Positions 18,468 to 27,433 of a DNA stretch of 64,000 nucleotides are shown piece by piece. Within the stretch, counting starts at the first letter, position 1; every line of letters starts with the position of its first letter. Origin of the DNA: BD2-11 sp965115885 (GTDB lineage Bacteria; Gemmatimonadota; Gemmatimonadetes; Longimicrobiales; Gaopeijiaceae); the NCBI GenBank assembly GCA_965115885.1, contig OZ220479.1:682001-746000 (forward strand), written 5' to 3'. The notes beneath the pieces are model-generated. The model worked only from the letters and a program-made list of their open reading frames with translations. It made no database searches and was not told the DNA's origin. The translations under genes and the position numbers were made by a program.

Positions 18468-19367
18468 ATGGCCACGACCCGACCCTCGCTCCGCGACCTC
18501 GATCTCGATCTCGGCAAGCGCGCCCGCCTCCACGGAATCCTCTATCGCCACGGTCTGAAGAACGGCACCATGCTCGCCTTGCCCATCGACCAAGGGCTCG
18601 AGCACGGACCGATCGATTTTTTCCCCAACCCTCCGTCTCAGGACCCGGAATTTCAGTGGCGGCTGGCGGTGGAGGGCGGCTTCAACGCGATCGCCTGCCA
18701 TTACGGGCTCGCGCGTAAGTACATGCCCAAGTACGCCGGCCAAGTGCCGCTCATCCTGAAACTGAACGGCAAGACCAACATCCCCCCGGCCGACAAGGCG
18801 CTGTCGCCGTTGACTTCGACGGTCGAAGACGCGGTGCGCATCGGGGCCGACGCGGTCGGGTACACGCTCTACGTGGGCACGCCGCGACAAGACGACGATT
18901 TCGCCCAGTTGCGCCGGGTGCGCCGGGATTCCGAACGCTTCGGCATGCCGTTGGTGGTGTGGTCGTACCCGCGCGGCGAAGCCATCGACGCGAAGGGGGG
19001 CGCGACCTCGCTCTACGCGGTCGACTACGCGGCGCGCGCGGCCCTCGAGCTCGGCGCCGACGTCGCCAAGCTGGTGATCCCGCCCGCGACCGGACCCAAC
19101 CCGGCGCAGCCGGGCGAGTACGCCCGGATCGTCCACACCTACGCGCAAGGAGCGCGGCGGGTCTTCCGCTCGGCGGGCCGCACGATGGTGCTGGTCAGCG
19201 GCGGCAGCAAACTCTCCGACGAGGACATGCTGGCCAAGGTGAGAATCTCGATGGAGTCCGGCGCCACCGGGCTCATTTTCGGGCGCAACATGTGGCAGCG
19301 CCCCTTCCAGGAGGCGCTCGACATCGTGCGCCGGGTGAAGGAGATCCTGAGCCGGTTCCCGTCCTGA
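18468..19367 (+). CDS. Class I fructose-bisphosphate aldolase, DhnA/DeoC type
   Basis: 299 residues from ATG 18468. The sequence fits the archaeal-type class I aldolase family: LALPIDQGLEHGP, LILKLNGKTN, VGYTLYVGTPRQ, and a candidate Schiff-base lysine in ELGADVAKLVIPP, ending in LVSGGSKLSDEDM and GLIFGRNMWQR for phosphate binding. It would cleave or form fructose 1,6-bisphosphate. The neighbouring rpiA and rpe favour sugar-phosphate metabolism. The divergent aroF leaves open a role in the alternative early shikimate route used by some archaeal relatives. Confidence 0.85.
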   Translation: MATTRPSLRDLDLDLGKRARLHGILYRHGLKNGTMLALPIDQGLEHGPIDFFPNPPSQDPEFQWRLAVEGGFNAIACHYGLARKYMPKYAGQVPLILKLNGKTNIPPADKALSPLTSTVEDAVRIGADAVGYTLYVGTPRQDDDFAQLRRVRRDSERFGMPLVVWSYPRGEAIDAKGGATSLYAVDYAARAALELGADVAKLVIPPATGPNPAQPGEYARIVHTYAQGARRVFRSAGRTMVLVSGGSKLSDEDMLAKVRISMESGATGLIFGRNMWQRPFQEALDIVRRVKEILSRFPS

Positions 19368-19407
19368 CGGCGCCCGCAGCCCGCCTCGCGACGCGGAGTA
19401 CCGGGAC

Positions 19408-20124
19408 TTGACCTCCACCGACGCTCTGAAGCGGGCCGCCGCCGCCCGGGCGCTCGAGAGCGTCCGCGACGGTATGGTGCTGGGGCTCGGGACGGGCAGT
19501 ACCGTCCGCTTCTTCCTCGACCTTCTGGGAGAACGCGTGCGCGCCGGCGGGCTGAGCGGCGTGGTGGGAGTGCCGACCTCCCGGCGAACGGCGAAAATCG
19601 CGCGCGGGCTGGGGATCCGGATTTCGCGTCTGCGCGTGCAGCCGCGCCTGGATCTGACCGTCGACGGCGCCGACGAGGTCGATGCGCGCGGCGATCTGAT
19701 CAAGGGGCTCGGAGGCGCGCTGTTGCGCGAGAAAATCGTGGCGCAGGCATCCGACCGGTTCGTCGTCGTCGTCGACGAGAGCAAGGTGGTCGAGCGGTTG
19801 GGTACGCGGAATCCGCTGCCGGTGGAGGCAACCCGCTTCGGCTCGTCGCGCCACGAGGCTTTCGTGGCGGCGCTCGGGGCGGAGGTCGCGGTGCGCCGGG
19901 CGGCCGACGGGAGCCGCTACGTCACCTCCAACGGCAACTACATCCTGGACGCGCGCTTTCCGGGAGGGATCGCCGATCCGGAGGCGTTGGACCGAGCTCT
20001 GCGCGCCCGGGCGGGCATCGTGGAGAATGGGCTCTTCCTGGGGATGGCTACCCGGATCCTGGTTGCCGCTTCCGGTGGCGTGCGCACGGTGACCCCGCGC
20101 GACGACCGGCGCCGGAGGGAATAG
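19408..20124 (+). CDS. rpiA: Ribose-5-phosphate isomerase A
   Basis: 238 residues from TTG 19408. It interconverts ribose 5-phosphate and ribulose 5-phosphate. GLGTGSTVRFFLD binds phosphate; LDLTVDGADEVDARGDLIKG and GGALLREKIVAQ carry the catalytic Asp and Lys residues. No strong ribosome site precedes the TTG. The rpe start follows four bases after the stop. Confidence 0.95.
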   Translation: MTSTDALKRAAAARALESVRDGMVLGLGTGSTVRFFLDLLGERVRAGGLSGVVGVPTSRRTAKIARGLGIRISRLRVQPRLDLTVDGADEVDARGDLIKGLGGALLREKIVAQASDRFVVVVDESKVVERLGTRNPLPVEATRFGSSRHEAFVAALGAEVAVRRAADGSRYVTSNGNYILDARFPGGIADPEALDRALRARAGIVENGLFLGMATRILVAASGGVRTVTPRDDRRRRE

Positions 20125-20128
20125 CCGC

Positions 20129-20803
20129 ATGAAGGTCCGCATCGCCCCGTCGATTCTGGCGTCCGACTTCGGAAGGCTGACCGAGCAGGTGCTGGAGGCG
20201 GAGGAGGCCGGCGTCGACTGGATCCACGTCGACGTGATGGACGGCCGTTTCGTTCCCAACATCACCGTCGGTCCGGCGATCGCGGAGGCGGTGCGACGGG
20301 CGACCCGGCTTCCTGTGGACGTGCACCTCATGATCGAGGCGCCCGACCGCTACGTCCAGGCGTTCGCGGACGCCGGAGCGGACTACCTGACCGTGCACCG
20401 GGAAGTCTGCCCGCACCTGCACCGGACGCTCCAGAACATCCGCGCGGCGGGGGCGCGCCCCGGGGTCGCCGTCAATCCCGCCACCCCGGTGGAATCCGTC
20501 GCACCCGTCCTTCCCGACGTCGATCTCCTGCTGGTGATGTCGGTGAATCCCGGATTCGGGGGACAGAGCTTCATCCCGTCCGCGATCCGTAGGCTGGCGC
20601 GGGCGCGGGCGCTCCTGGACGCGCACGGAACCGGAAACGCGGTTCTGGAAGTGGACGGCGGGATCGACGCCGCGACTGCCCCCGGGGTTGCGGGCGCGGG
20701 CGCGGACGTGCTCGTCGCCGGCTCGGCCGTCTACGGCCATCCGGAGGGCGTCGCCGCCGGCGTCGCCGCCCTCCGCGGCGCGGTGGAAACCGTAGCCGAC
20801 TGA
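20129..20803 (+). CDS. rpe: Ribulose-phosphate 3-epimerase
   Basis: 224 residues. It interconverts ribulose 5-phosphate and xylulose 5-phosphate. PSILASDFGRL, WIHVDVMDGRFVPNITVGP, VHLMIEAP, MSVNPGFGGQSF and LEVDGGID cover the metal-binding and catalytic residues of the family. It starts four bases after rpiA and is 16 bases before the next gene, so the three are probably one transcript. Confidence 0.96.
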   Translation: MKVRIAPSILASDFGRLTEQVLEAEEAGVDWIHVDVMDGRFVPNITVGPAIAEAVRRATRLPVDVHLMIEAPDRYVQAFADAGADYLTVHREVCPHLHRTLQNIRAAGARPGVAVNPATPVESVAPVLPDVDLLLVMSVNPGFGGQSFIPSAIRRLARARALLDAHGTGNAVLEVDGGIDAATAPGVAGAGADVLVAGSAVYGHPEGVAAGVAALRGAVETVAD

Positions 20804-20818
20804 CCGCGTACCGAGAGC

Positions 20819-22213
20819 ATGGCCATCTTCCGGCGCAAGCGTCGATTCCCTCATCCGGTCGCGGAGGTCTTCGCGTGGCACATGCGCCCCGGGGCGCTGG
20901 AGCGCCTCCTGCCCCCGTGGGAAAACGTGCGCGTGGCGGCGCGCGAGGGCGGCATCGCGGACGGAGGCGCGGTCACGGTCCGCGTGGGCCGCGGCCCGCT
21001 GAACGTTCCGTGGACCGTGCGCCACACGGCGTTCGAGAAAGGCGTCTTCTTCCGGGACGAGCAGGTCCGCGGTCCTTTCGACCGCTGGGTGCACACCCAT
21101 CGTTTCTCGCAGGATGCGGAGGGCGCGTGCATTCTCGAGGACGAAATCGACTGGCGTCCGCCCCTCAACGTCGGCGCCGCACCTTTCGTGCGCAGGATCG
21201 AGCGCGTCTTCGAACGAGGTTTCGCGTTCCGACATCGGCGGCTCGCCAACGACCTCGCGCTGCACGAGCGCTATCGTCGGTCCGGGCCGCTCACTGTGGC
21301 CGTCAGCGGAAGCTCCGGTTTTCTGGGACGCAACCTCCGGCACTTCCTCACCACGGGCGGGCACCGGGTGCTGCGCTTGGTCCGTACGCGTGCGAAGGTC
21401 GGCGAGGACGCCGTGTACTGGAACCCCGCGCGCGGAGAGGTCGATCACGCCCGACTCGAAGGAGTGGACGCGATCATGCACTTGGCGGGCGAGCCGCTCG
21501 TCGGCGTGCGCTGGACCGAGGCGAAGAAGGCGGAGATTCTGCGCTCCCGCAGGGACGGCACCGAGTGGATCGCCCACACGGCGGCTCGGCTTTCGCCTCC
21601 GCCACGGGTGTTGGTGTGCGCCTCCGCGGTCGGGTACTACGGCGATCGCGGCGACGAGATCCTGACCGAGGAAAGCGCGCCGGGCCGGGGTTTCTTGGCG
21701 GAGGTGTGCGAGGAATGGGAAAAGGCGGCCGTCCCCGCGCGCCGTGCGGGGATCCGAGTCGTGCATCTGCGCCAAGGAGTGGCGCTTTCTCCCGACGGAG
21801 GCGCGCTCCGGCTAATGCTGCCCGCCTTCCGCGCCGGGGCCGGAGGCAGGTTGGGCAACGGGCGGCAGTTCTTTCCCTGGATCGGCCTGGACGACGCCCT
21901 CGGGCTCGTCCTTCACGCCATCGCCACCCCCGAGATGTGCGGGCCGGTGAACGCGACGGCCCCGCTTCCGGTCACCAACGCGGCCTTCGCCAGCGCGCTG
22001 GGTCGGGTGCTCGGCCGGCCCAGCCTCGTGCCCGTACCCTCGCTGGCGGTCTCCGCCCTGCTGGGCGAGATGGGCCGCACCGTGCTTCTGGACGGGCAAC
22101 GGGCGGTTCCGGCGCAGGCCGAGAAGACCGGATACGAGTTTCTCCACCCGTCGCTCGAAGAGGCGTTGCGGTTCGGGTTGGGGGTCGTGGGGGGCGATGA
22201 CGCTGTAGGGTGA
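20819..22213 (+). CDS. SRPBCC cyclase/dehydrase domain fused to TIGR01777 epimerase
   Basis: 464 residues. Residues 1-150 look like an SRPBCC (polyketide cyclase-type) lipid-binding fold (HPVAEVFAWHMRPGALERLLPPW). From about 158 a Rossmann epimerase of the TIGR01777 group begins with VAVSGSSGFLGRNL, followed by IMHLAGEPL, VLVCASAVGYYG, and a C-terminal DUF1731-like part with LHPSLEEALRFG. The fusion is known in this family; the substrate is not. It is the last intact chromosomal gene before the island. Confidence 0.88.
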   Translation: MAIFRRKRRFPHPVAEVFAWHMRPGALERLLPPWENVRVAAREGGIADGGAVTVRVGRGPLNVPWTVRHTAFEKGVFFRDEQVRGPFDRWVHTHRFSQDAEGACILEDEIDWRPPLNVGAAPFVRRIERVFERGFAFRHRRLANDLALHERYRRSGPLTVAVSGSSGFLGRNLRHFLTTGGHRVLRLVRTRAKVGEDAVYWNPARGEVDHARLEGVDAIMHLAGEPLVGVRWTEAKKAEILRSRRDGTEWIAHTAARLSPPPRVLVCASAVGYYGDRGDEILTEESAPGRGFLAEVCEEWEKAAVPARRAGIRVVHLRQGVALSPDGGALRLMLPAFRAGAGGRLGNGRQFFPWIGLDDALGLVLHAIATPEMCGPVNATAPLPVTNAAFASALGRVLGRPSLVPVPSLAVSALLGEMGRTVLLDGQRAVPAQAEKTGYEFLHPSLEEALRFGLGVVGGDDAVG

Positions 22214-22214
22214 C

Positions 22215-22533
22215 TTTCCCGAGCCAGCGGCAACTTGTCGAGGTTGTCGCAGGTCCGCTGCCCCGACGCCGGCCTGCTGGAGCGCCGCGTTCGAGAGGTT
22301 GCCGTTCGACGTCGGGCCGACGAACGAACCGCGTGCGGCGGAAGGTGCCGGTGGAGGTCGAGGATGTCCGTCTCGCCCACCCGGTCGGCCGCACCGCGGG
22401 CGACGCGCCAGAGCTCGGTGAACGAGCCGCCGGCGCCGAAGCGCCGGATGGCGTCGACCGTCTCGCGGCCCGCGCCGCCGAAGTCGCAGCCCCGGACGAT
22501 CCCGTTGCCCATCGGGTCGACGAGATCGTTCGC
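22215..22533 (-). pseudogene. Remnant of trbJ/virB5
   Basis: Read leftwards, GCDFGGAGRETVDAIRRFGA, GSFTELWRVARGAADRVGET and LDLHRHLPP match residues near 95-150 of the intact trbJ at 58569-59471. After a deletion and frame change, SFVGPTSNGNLSNAALQQAG matches a later part of the same protein. Start, end and middle are missing. It lies directly against the chromosomal TIGR01777 gene, so it marks the eroded left side of the island. Confidence 0.8.
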
Positions 22534-22574
22534 CGCGCGCGACGCGTAGCCCGCCCACCGCCTCGGACCCCGCA

Positions 22575-22816
22575 TCAGAACAACCACGCCAGGAAGCTCG
22601 CCGCGCCCATCGCCATCCCGGTCCCGAAGATGGTTTCGCCAGCGTGCGCATGCTCCCGCCCTCCTCGAACGCGAACATCAGCCCGCCCACCACGATGGCG
22701 ACGAGCGACGGCCTTCGCGCAATCGGACCCGTGAACTCGGCCTGCACAGCTCGTCGACCCTTCTCCACCCACGGGCTCGCGCCCTGCGCCCGCAGCGCGG
22801 CCCACGGCTCCCCCTA
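22575..22816 (-). pseudogene. Remnant of virB2/trbC-type pilin gene
   Basis: PWVEKGRRAVQAEFTGPIAR followed by hydrophobic SLVAIVVGGLMFAFEEGGS and, after a frame change near 22635, TIFGTGMAMGAASFLAWLF and a stop. Two membrane helices around a short loop fit the VirB2/TrbC pilin family. The frame is interrupted by a stop upstream at about 22816, and there is no start. It sits between the HTH gene and the trbJ remnant, in an order expected for a conjugation operon. Confidence 0.65.
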
Positions 22817-22832
22817 TCTCCTCGACTCCTCG

Positions 22833-23102
22833 TTAAACGGTGTGCTTCCGCCCGCACGTCCCCGGCCCGGACACGACCGACCGATCCCCCGGCGACGACT
22901 CCCGTCCGCGCGCGCGCTCCCACTCCGCCATGAACGCCAGCACGCGGTCCGCCGTCGCCAACCGCGGCGAACGGCCCCGCCGCACGTCGCCCACGAACTT
23001 CCGGTCGCCGACCGCCCGCTCGCCGAACTCCGAGGGCGAGAGCCGCGACCGCCGCAGGAACGCTGTCACGCGCCGCTCGAACTCGTTCGTCAGATTCTCC
23101 AT
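22833..23102 (-). CDS. Small HTH-type regulator
   Basis: 89 residues from ATG 23102. MENLTNEFERRVTAFLRRS leads to a compact helix-turn-helix-like segment, LSPSEFGERAVGDRKFVGDV, then RRGRSPRLATADRVLAFM; this resembles small XRE-like regulators of phages and mobile elements. It is transcribed away from the S24 repressor gene at 23366 and would be the first gene of the old conjugation operon that is now in ruins downstream. The leader up to the start codon is shared with the trbG leader at 56.48 kb. Confidence 0.6.
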   Translation of the reverse strand: MENLTNEFERRVTAFLRRSRLSPSEFGERAVGDRKFVGDVRRGRSPRLATADRVLAFMAEWERARGRESSPGDRSVVSGPGTCGRKHTV

Positions 23103-23365
23103 CGCGCATGAATCCGAACATGGTATTGGTATGTTCCGCAAGCAAGTAGGATGTATGCTATTTCCCATGTCGTTCGACTGCAACGAGATGCGCGAATCGG
23201 AGGGACGACCGCCGCCGCCAGCTGCGAGTGCGGGAAACCGTTTCATGTCGGCGTCCTTCGCGGTTGGAGGCGGAACGTGGGAGAGGAAAGAGGGGGGGGA
23301 CGTCGTTCGGTCGACAGGTCGACGGGGACTTGTGCGGACCGAGTTGCGTAGGTAACGTCCTTCCC
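23103..23365. promoter_or_regulatory. Divergent control segment, copy 1
   Basis: 263 bases between the HTH and S24 starts. About 90 bases (23112-23205) align with the reverse complement of 56385-56480 at the second S24 locus, including GCAACGAGATGCGCGA and a TTTCCCA..TCGTTC block. Conservation at two diverged loci marks it as the likely operator and promoter region bound by the S24 repressors. Confidence 0.65.
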
Positions 23366-24070
23366 ATGGTGCGACGCACGAGAAGAGACGACTCGGAACT
23401 GGACCCCGTGCGCCGACGGATCCTCAGGCTACTGGCGGAATGCCGCTCGAGCCTGCGGATGGCGTCGCTCGCGATGGGCCGAAACGGCGCGTACATGCAC
23501 CAGTTCATCCACCGGGGCACGCCCCGCGTGCTCGCCGAACACGATCGCGAGGCGCTCGCCGAGCACGTCGGATGCAGTCCCGACCTGTTCCGGCACCCGC
23601 TGGAAATGGGGGCGCACTTGAAGGCGCCGACCGTCTCGCACAGCGTGCCGAGGGGTTACGCGGCCGTTCCCGAGCTCGACGTGCGCGCTGCGGCGGGACC
23701 GGGCATGTGGGACGACGAGCCCAACACGGTGGCGCGGTGGCTGTTCGCCGATTCGGTCGTCCGCCACGAGTTCCGCGCGCGGGCGGAGGATCTGCGCATG
23801 CTCGCCGTCGAGGGCGACTCGATGGAGCCGCTGCTGTCGGCCGGGGACCGCGTGCTGGTCGACGTGAGCCGCACGGCGCCGACGCCGCCGGGCGTCTTCG
23901 TGATCTGGGACGGCATGGGATGCGTCGCCAAGCGAGTCGAGTACGTGCCGAACTCCGATCCGCCCCGGGTCCTGATCAAGTCGGTCAACCCGGAGTACGA
24001 GAACTACGAGCGTCTCCTGGAGGAGATCCGCGTCATCGGCCGCGTCGCCTGGGCATCGAGGAGGATGTGA
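23366..24070 (+). CDS. S24 (LexA/CI-type) repressor, copy 1
   Basis: 234 residues. The N-terminal half is a DNA-binding domain (RMASLAMGRNGAYMHQFIH). The C-terminal S24 peptidase domain has catalytic Ser152 in VEGDSMEPL and Lys189 in VAKRV, with a likely Ala110-Gly111 cleavage bond. Such repressors cleave themselves on RecA activation after DNA damage and release their operators. It diverges from the HTH gene and should hold that promoter silent. Copy 2 at 55495-56199 has the same length and differs at scattered positions only. Ruined restriction genes follow directly. Confidence 0.9.
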   Translation: MVRRTRRDDSELDPVRRRILRLLAECRSSLRMASLAMGRNGAYMHQFIHRGTPRVLAEHDREALAEHVGCSPDLFRHPLEMGAHLKAPTVSHSVPRGYAAVPELDVRAAAGPGMWDDEPNTVARWLFADSVVRHEFRARAEDLRMLAVEGDSMEPLLSAGDRVLVDVSRTAPTPPGVFVIWDGMGCVAKRVEYVPNSDPPRVLIKSVNPEYENYERLLEEIRVIGRVAWASRRM

Positions 24071-24072
24071 GG

Positions 24073-24400
24073 AGTCGAAGCGCTCTCGACCGAAGTCTCG
24101 CGCGGGCGGCGCAAGGTGCTGGTCGAGACGGCGACGGGGCACCGGCAAGACGCGGACGGCGGCGGCGTTCGTCAAGCGGCTGTTCGAGGCGGACATCGTC
24201 ACCCGCGTACTGTTCCTCCCGGTGGATCGCCTTGGCCCGGCAGGCCGAGGACGTTTTCGCCGACCACTTGCGAGACTACACTGCCACGTGCTTCGGCCCG
24301 CGTCACGGTCTACGTGTTCCGCTGCTCTGGGACGCCCGGATGAGTGCGCCCCGCAAATTGTCGACAAACGCCCCGAGAGAGCGCACAGCCTTTCCGGCTC
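24073..24400 (+). pseudogene. Fragment of HsdR/type III-like restriction helicase
   Basis: VEALSTEVSRGRRKVLVETA, then after one surplus base TGKTRTAAAFVKRLFEAD, then after another shift ALARQAEDVFADHLRDY. These correspond to the Walker A region and motif Ia of a restriction helicase subunit. No start, no later motifs; the gene was cut and has drifted. Confidence 0.7.
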
Positions 24401-24459
24401 GGCAGAGTCTAGGTGAGCTGGATCACGGCAAGGAATCGTCTAACGTAAATCAGGACTGC

Positions 24460-24540
24460 ATGATCTGCCGCCTTGCCGCGATCAGTTGATCCGACGTTGT
24501 CTTGTCGAAATGGCTGGAATGCAGGCCCGAAAAGCGGGAA
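24460..24540 (+). repeat. Dispersed 80-base repeat, copy A
   Basis: Begins ATCTGCCGCC and contains GTCGAAATGGCTGGA and CCGAAAAGCGGGA. The same arrangement recurs at 28843-28922 with scattered differences. It is probably the end of a lost insertion sequence. Confidence 0.6.
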
Positions 24541-24639
24541 ATCCCAGTGGTGCGAGTCTCGGCCGGGTGGCAGCGACCAAGGGTGCGAGTCGGCGTCGGG
24601 AGAGGGCGCGCCGGGCCGTCGTCCCGATCAGGGGATTTT

Positions 24640-25434
24640 CGCGCACGTCGCCGCCGCGTCTGGCCTGGGCAAGCCCGGCCAGCTTGTGGCGGACGAAATC
24701 GCCGACGCGGTCCAACACGTGAGCGCCGTGCTCGAGAAACGGGGACTCGAGGTTCCGCTCGGCGAAGCGCTTGATCTCGTGCCGGAGCACGACGGGGGAC
24801 CGAAGGGGGTGTGCACGGTCGCGGCGCTCATGCTCGCGAACGCTTGCCTCCTGCAACGGAGGCTCCGCGACGAACCACAGATGGAGACGATTTTGCCGCT
24901 GACAGGGTGTCCAGGGCGAGCGACCCGGGCAAGAGGCTCGGCATCGCGTGGGAAGCGATCCTCAAGAAGGACTACGCGCCGGTGTTCATGCCGGCGCTCG
25001 CCGTACTGAACGCGTTCCCGGAGGGCGACGCCGTCGTCGTCGGCGCGGTGCGCGAGCTTGTCGAGTGCGCGAACCGGGTCGCCGATTCCCTGAGCGACCT
25101 CGGCTACGACCACGCGGGGCCGCTCTATCACCGCATCCTCGGGTCCGCGAAGAGCGACGGCGCGTTCTACACGAACAACCTGTCGGCGATCATGTTGGCC
25201 CGGCTGGCTCTCGGCGCCGACTTGATCGACTGGTCCGACATGGACGCCGTGGGGAAGCTGCGGATCATGGACCCCGCCTGCGGGACGGGGACGCTTCTGA
25301 TGGCCTGCATCCAAGCCATCAAGTCCCGCGTCGCTTTGCGACGCGAGGGCGGTCGCGGTGCCGCCCGGGCGCGCATAGACCGTCGGGTCCGAAGCCACCA
25401 TCCATCCGTTGCAGCTTGCGGTCCCCGCTGTTAA
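24640..25434 (+). pseudogene. Broken N6-adenine methyltransferase
   Basis: ADEIADAVQHVSAVLEKRG lies in one frame to about 24890. The next frame carries GKRLGIAWEAILKKDYAPVF, YHRILGSAKSDGAFYT and the methylase motif I LRIMDPACGTGTLLMA, typical of HsdM-like N6 DNA methylases. The NPPY motif and everything after are missing, the sequence degrading past 25340. It pairs with the helicase fragment upstream as a lost restriction-modification system. Confidence 0.7.
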
Positions 25435-25619
25435 CGTCCGCAGACGACGCGAACGCCTTGGTACGAGAGCTCGTGGTGCGGTCCCTGGGGCTCCGGGCGG
25501 ATCACGTCACCGGGTTGCACTGGGGCGGCGAAACCCGTTAAGAGGGCGGGCGCACCACATCTGATTGAAGCAGGGACACCCTCGACCGGCCTCGCCGGTT
25601 TCGCGCATGGAGGTTGCGT

Positions 25620-26777
25620 ATGGCACGGGAAGTGGAGAGCACCGCCGCGCTTGAAGGATCGGAGGTCGCAGCTCGGGACTTGGACCCCAACCGAAGCACT
25701 GGACGTGAAGCGAACGTGGGGACGCGAGACATTGGCGGAGCGGTTCACGACGGACCCGAACCGCTGACGAGTCAGCTCCAAGACGCCATCGCCGGGACGA
25801 TCCACAAGAGCGCCCCGCCGGCCGCACCGTATTTTATCGTCGGCTTGCATCGCGAGAGCGCTCTGGAGGATCGCAACGCCGCATGGGAAGGCCACGCCCT
25901 CGTGCCCGATTGGGTCGACCCCCGAGACGTTGGCCTCGACGCTTTCTTCACTCGCCCTGACGTCGCTCGAAACTGCTACGCTTCTCTGCTGGCTTGGATG
26001 CAGAGCGACGGAGCCGACCCAGCGACGTACCAGTTCTTGGAACCCAGCGCGGGCGCGGGCGCCTTCTACGATATCCTCCCCCCGGAGCGCCGTATCGGCG
26101 TCGACCTGATTCCCTATCGGCCCTCCTACCAGGTCGCCGACTTCCTTTCCTGGAACACCCCGCAAGACGACCTCCATCGCGCCGTTGTCGGCAATCCACC
26201 TTTTGGACACCGTAGCTGGCTCGCGCTAGCGTTCGTCAACCGCGCCGCCACGTTCGCCGACTACGTCGGCATGATCCTCCCCATGTCGTTCCAAAGCGAC
26301 GGAAAGGGCAGCCCGAAACACCGTGTTCGAGGGCTGCGGTTGCTCCATACCGAATACCTCCCGGAAGACGCCTTCACCGATGTCAATGGACAATCCGTCA
26401 AGATCAACGCGCTCTGGCAAGTCTGGCATCGGGGCGTGAACAACTCACGGCACTCGACGAGCGAGAGCAAGTGGATCGACGTCTTTACCGTCGATGCCCG
26501 AAGTCACCGCCTCTGCGGACACAAGCGACTGCAGGAGGCCGACTTCTTCATCGAGCGCACCTTCTACGGATCCTCGCCTCCCCCACTCGTCGAACGGTTC
26601 GGCGACGTCAAGCACTGTGGCTACGGATTGGTCATCAAGCGCGACCGCGACCATGTGCTCGCTGCGCTCCAGAGCGCGGACTGGGAAAGACACAGCAACT
26701 TGGCTGCTCACAACTGTCGCCACATCAGCATGGTTCACATCACTGCAGTTCTCGCCGAAGCCGGTCTGGTGGAATGA
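25620..26777 (+). CDS. N6-adenine DNA methyltransferase of a restriction-modification pair
   Basis: 385 residues from ATG 25620, with GGAGG nine bases upstream. The AdoMet motif I is FLEPSAGAGAFYDILPPERR and the catalytic motif IV is VVGNPPFGHRSWLAL, so it should methylate adenine. The first 80 residues are low in recognisable structure. The stop overlaps the next start (ATGA), and the partner is a nuclease, so this is the protective half of a type II-like system. Both genes look intact among ruins. The recognition site cannot be read from sequence. Confidence 0.87.
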   Translation: MAREVESTAALEGSEVAARDLDPNRSTGREANVGTRDIGGAVHDGPEPLTSQLQDAIAGTIHKSAPPAAPYFIVGLHRESALEDRNAAWEGHALVPDWVDPRDVGLDAFFTRPDVARNCYASLLAWMQSDGADPATYQFLEPSAGAGAFYDILPPERRIGVDLIPYRPSYQVADFLSWNTPQDDLHRAVVGNPPFGHRSWLALAFVNRAATFADYVGMILPMSFQSDGKGSPKHRVRGLRLLHTEYLPEDAFTDVNGQSVKINALWQVWHRGVNNSRHSTSESKWIDVFTVDARSHRLCGHKRLQEADFFIERTFYGSSPPPLVERFGDVKHCGYGLVIKRDRDHVLAALQSADWERHSNLAAHNCRHISMVHITAVLAEAGLVE

Positions 26778-27277
26778 CACAAATCGCGCACTCCATTCTC
26801 CTGGAGGTGCTGGAGGGGTACTCGACCGAGGACCGATGGACCGATGCGCCGTTCGAGCGCATTCGCCGCATCCAAACCGCCATGCGAGGGCAAATTGGCC
26901 AGCATCTCATTGCCCGGCTTTGCGACGCACTCGGTCTGGAATCGGAGACCGGCAAGGTGCAGAGCCCATGGGACATCATGATCGAGGGTCGGACCTTCGA
27001 GGTGAAAACGGCCACCGAAGGATCGAATCTGACGTTTCAGTTCAACCACATCCGCTATCACCGGCCCTACGAGTTTCTGCTATGTGTCGGAATTACGCCG
27101 AAGGACATCCTGTTCGACGCGTGGAATAAGGCGGATGTGGTGACCGGAAAAGCAGGTCATCTCGTCACAATGGAGAAGGGTGCCAACGCCTCTTACAAGC
27201 TCACCAAGGCCACCCACTCGATGAGGCCAATCAACCAGTTCAAGGATCGCGTCCTTACGCTAGCGAATACACGGTAA
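26774..27277 (+). CDS. Restriction endonuclease, PD-(D/E)XK type
   Basis: 167 residues, four-base overlap with the methylase stop. A PD-(D/E)XK-like core is visible: SPWDIMIEGRTFEVKTA, with Asp67, Glu76 and Lys78 as candidate metal ligands. An N-terminal helix with QIGQHLIARLCDALGLE leads into it. Size and position fit a small type II restriction enzyme. Coupled translation after the methylase favours protection before cutting. The nuclease assignment rests on the motif and context, not on a recognised named enzyme. Confidence 0.75.
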   Translation: MTQIAHSILLEVLEGYSTEDRWTDAPFERIRRIQTAMRGQIGQHLIARLCDALGLESETGKVQSPWDIMIEGRTFEVKTATEGSNLTFQFNHIRYHRPYEFLLCVGITPKDILFDAWNKADVVTGKAGHLVTMEKGANASYKLTKATHSMRPINQFKDRVLTLANTR

Positions 27278-27433
27278 GTGAATCGAGATATTCAGTATCT
27301 CGGTGTGCGTCAGAATTATCGCGGATCACCGCAAGAGCTTCCCGAACCCCATCCATCGTACTGATGACCTCGGGAATAGAAGAACCCGCTAGTCAAGGTT
27401 CAACGGGTCAAGTTCAAGTCCGAACCCCTCGAG

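Noticed and set aside
23151..23354. Short frames in the S24 control segment
   Set aside because: The two copies of the segment are conserved as DNA but their translations differ in frame and length, so it is regulatory sequence.
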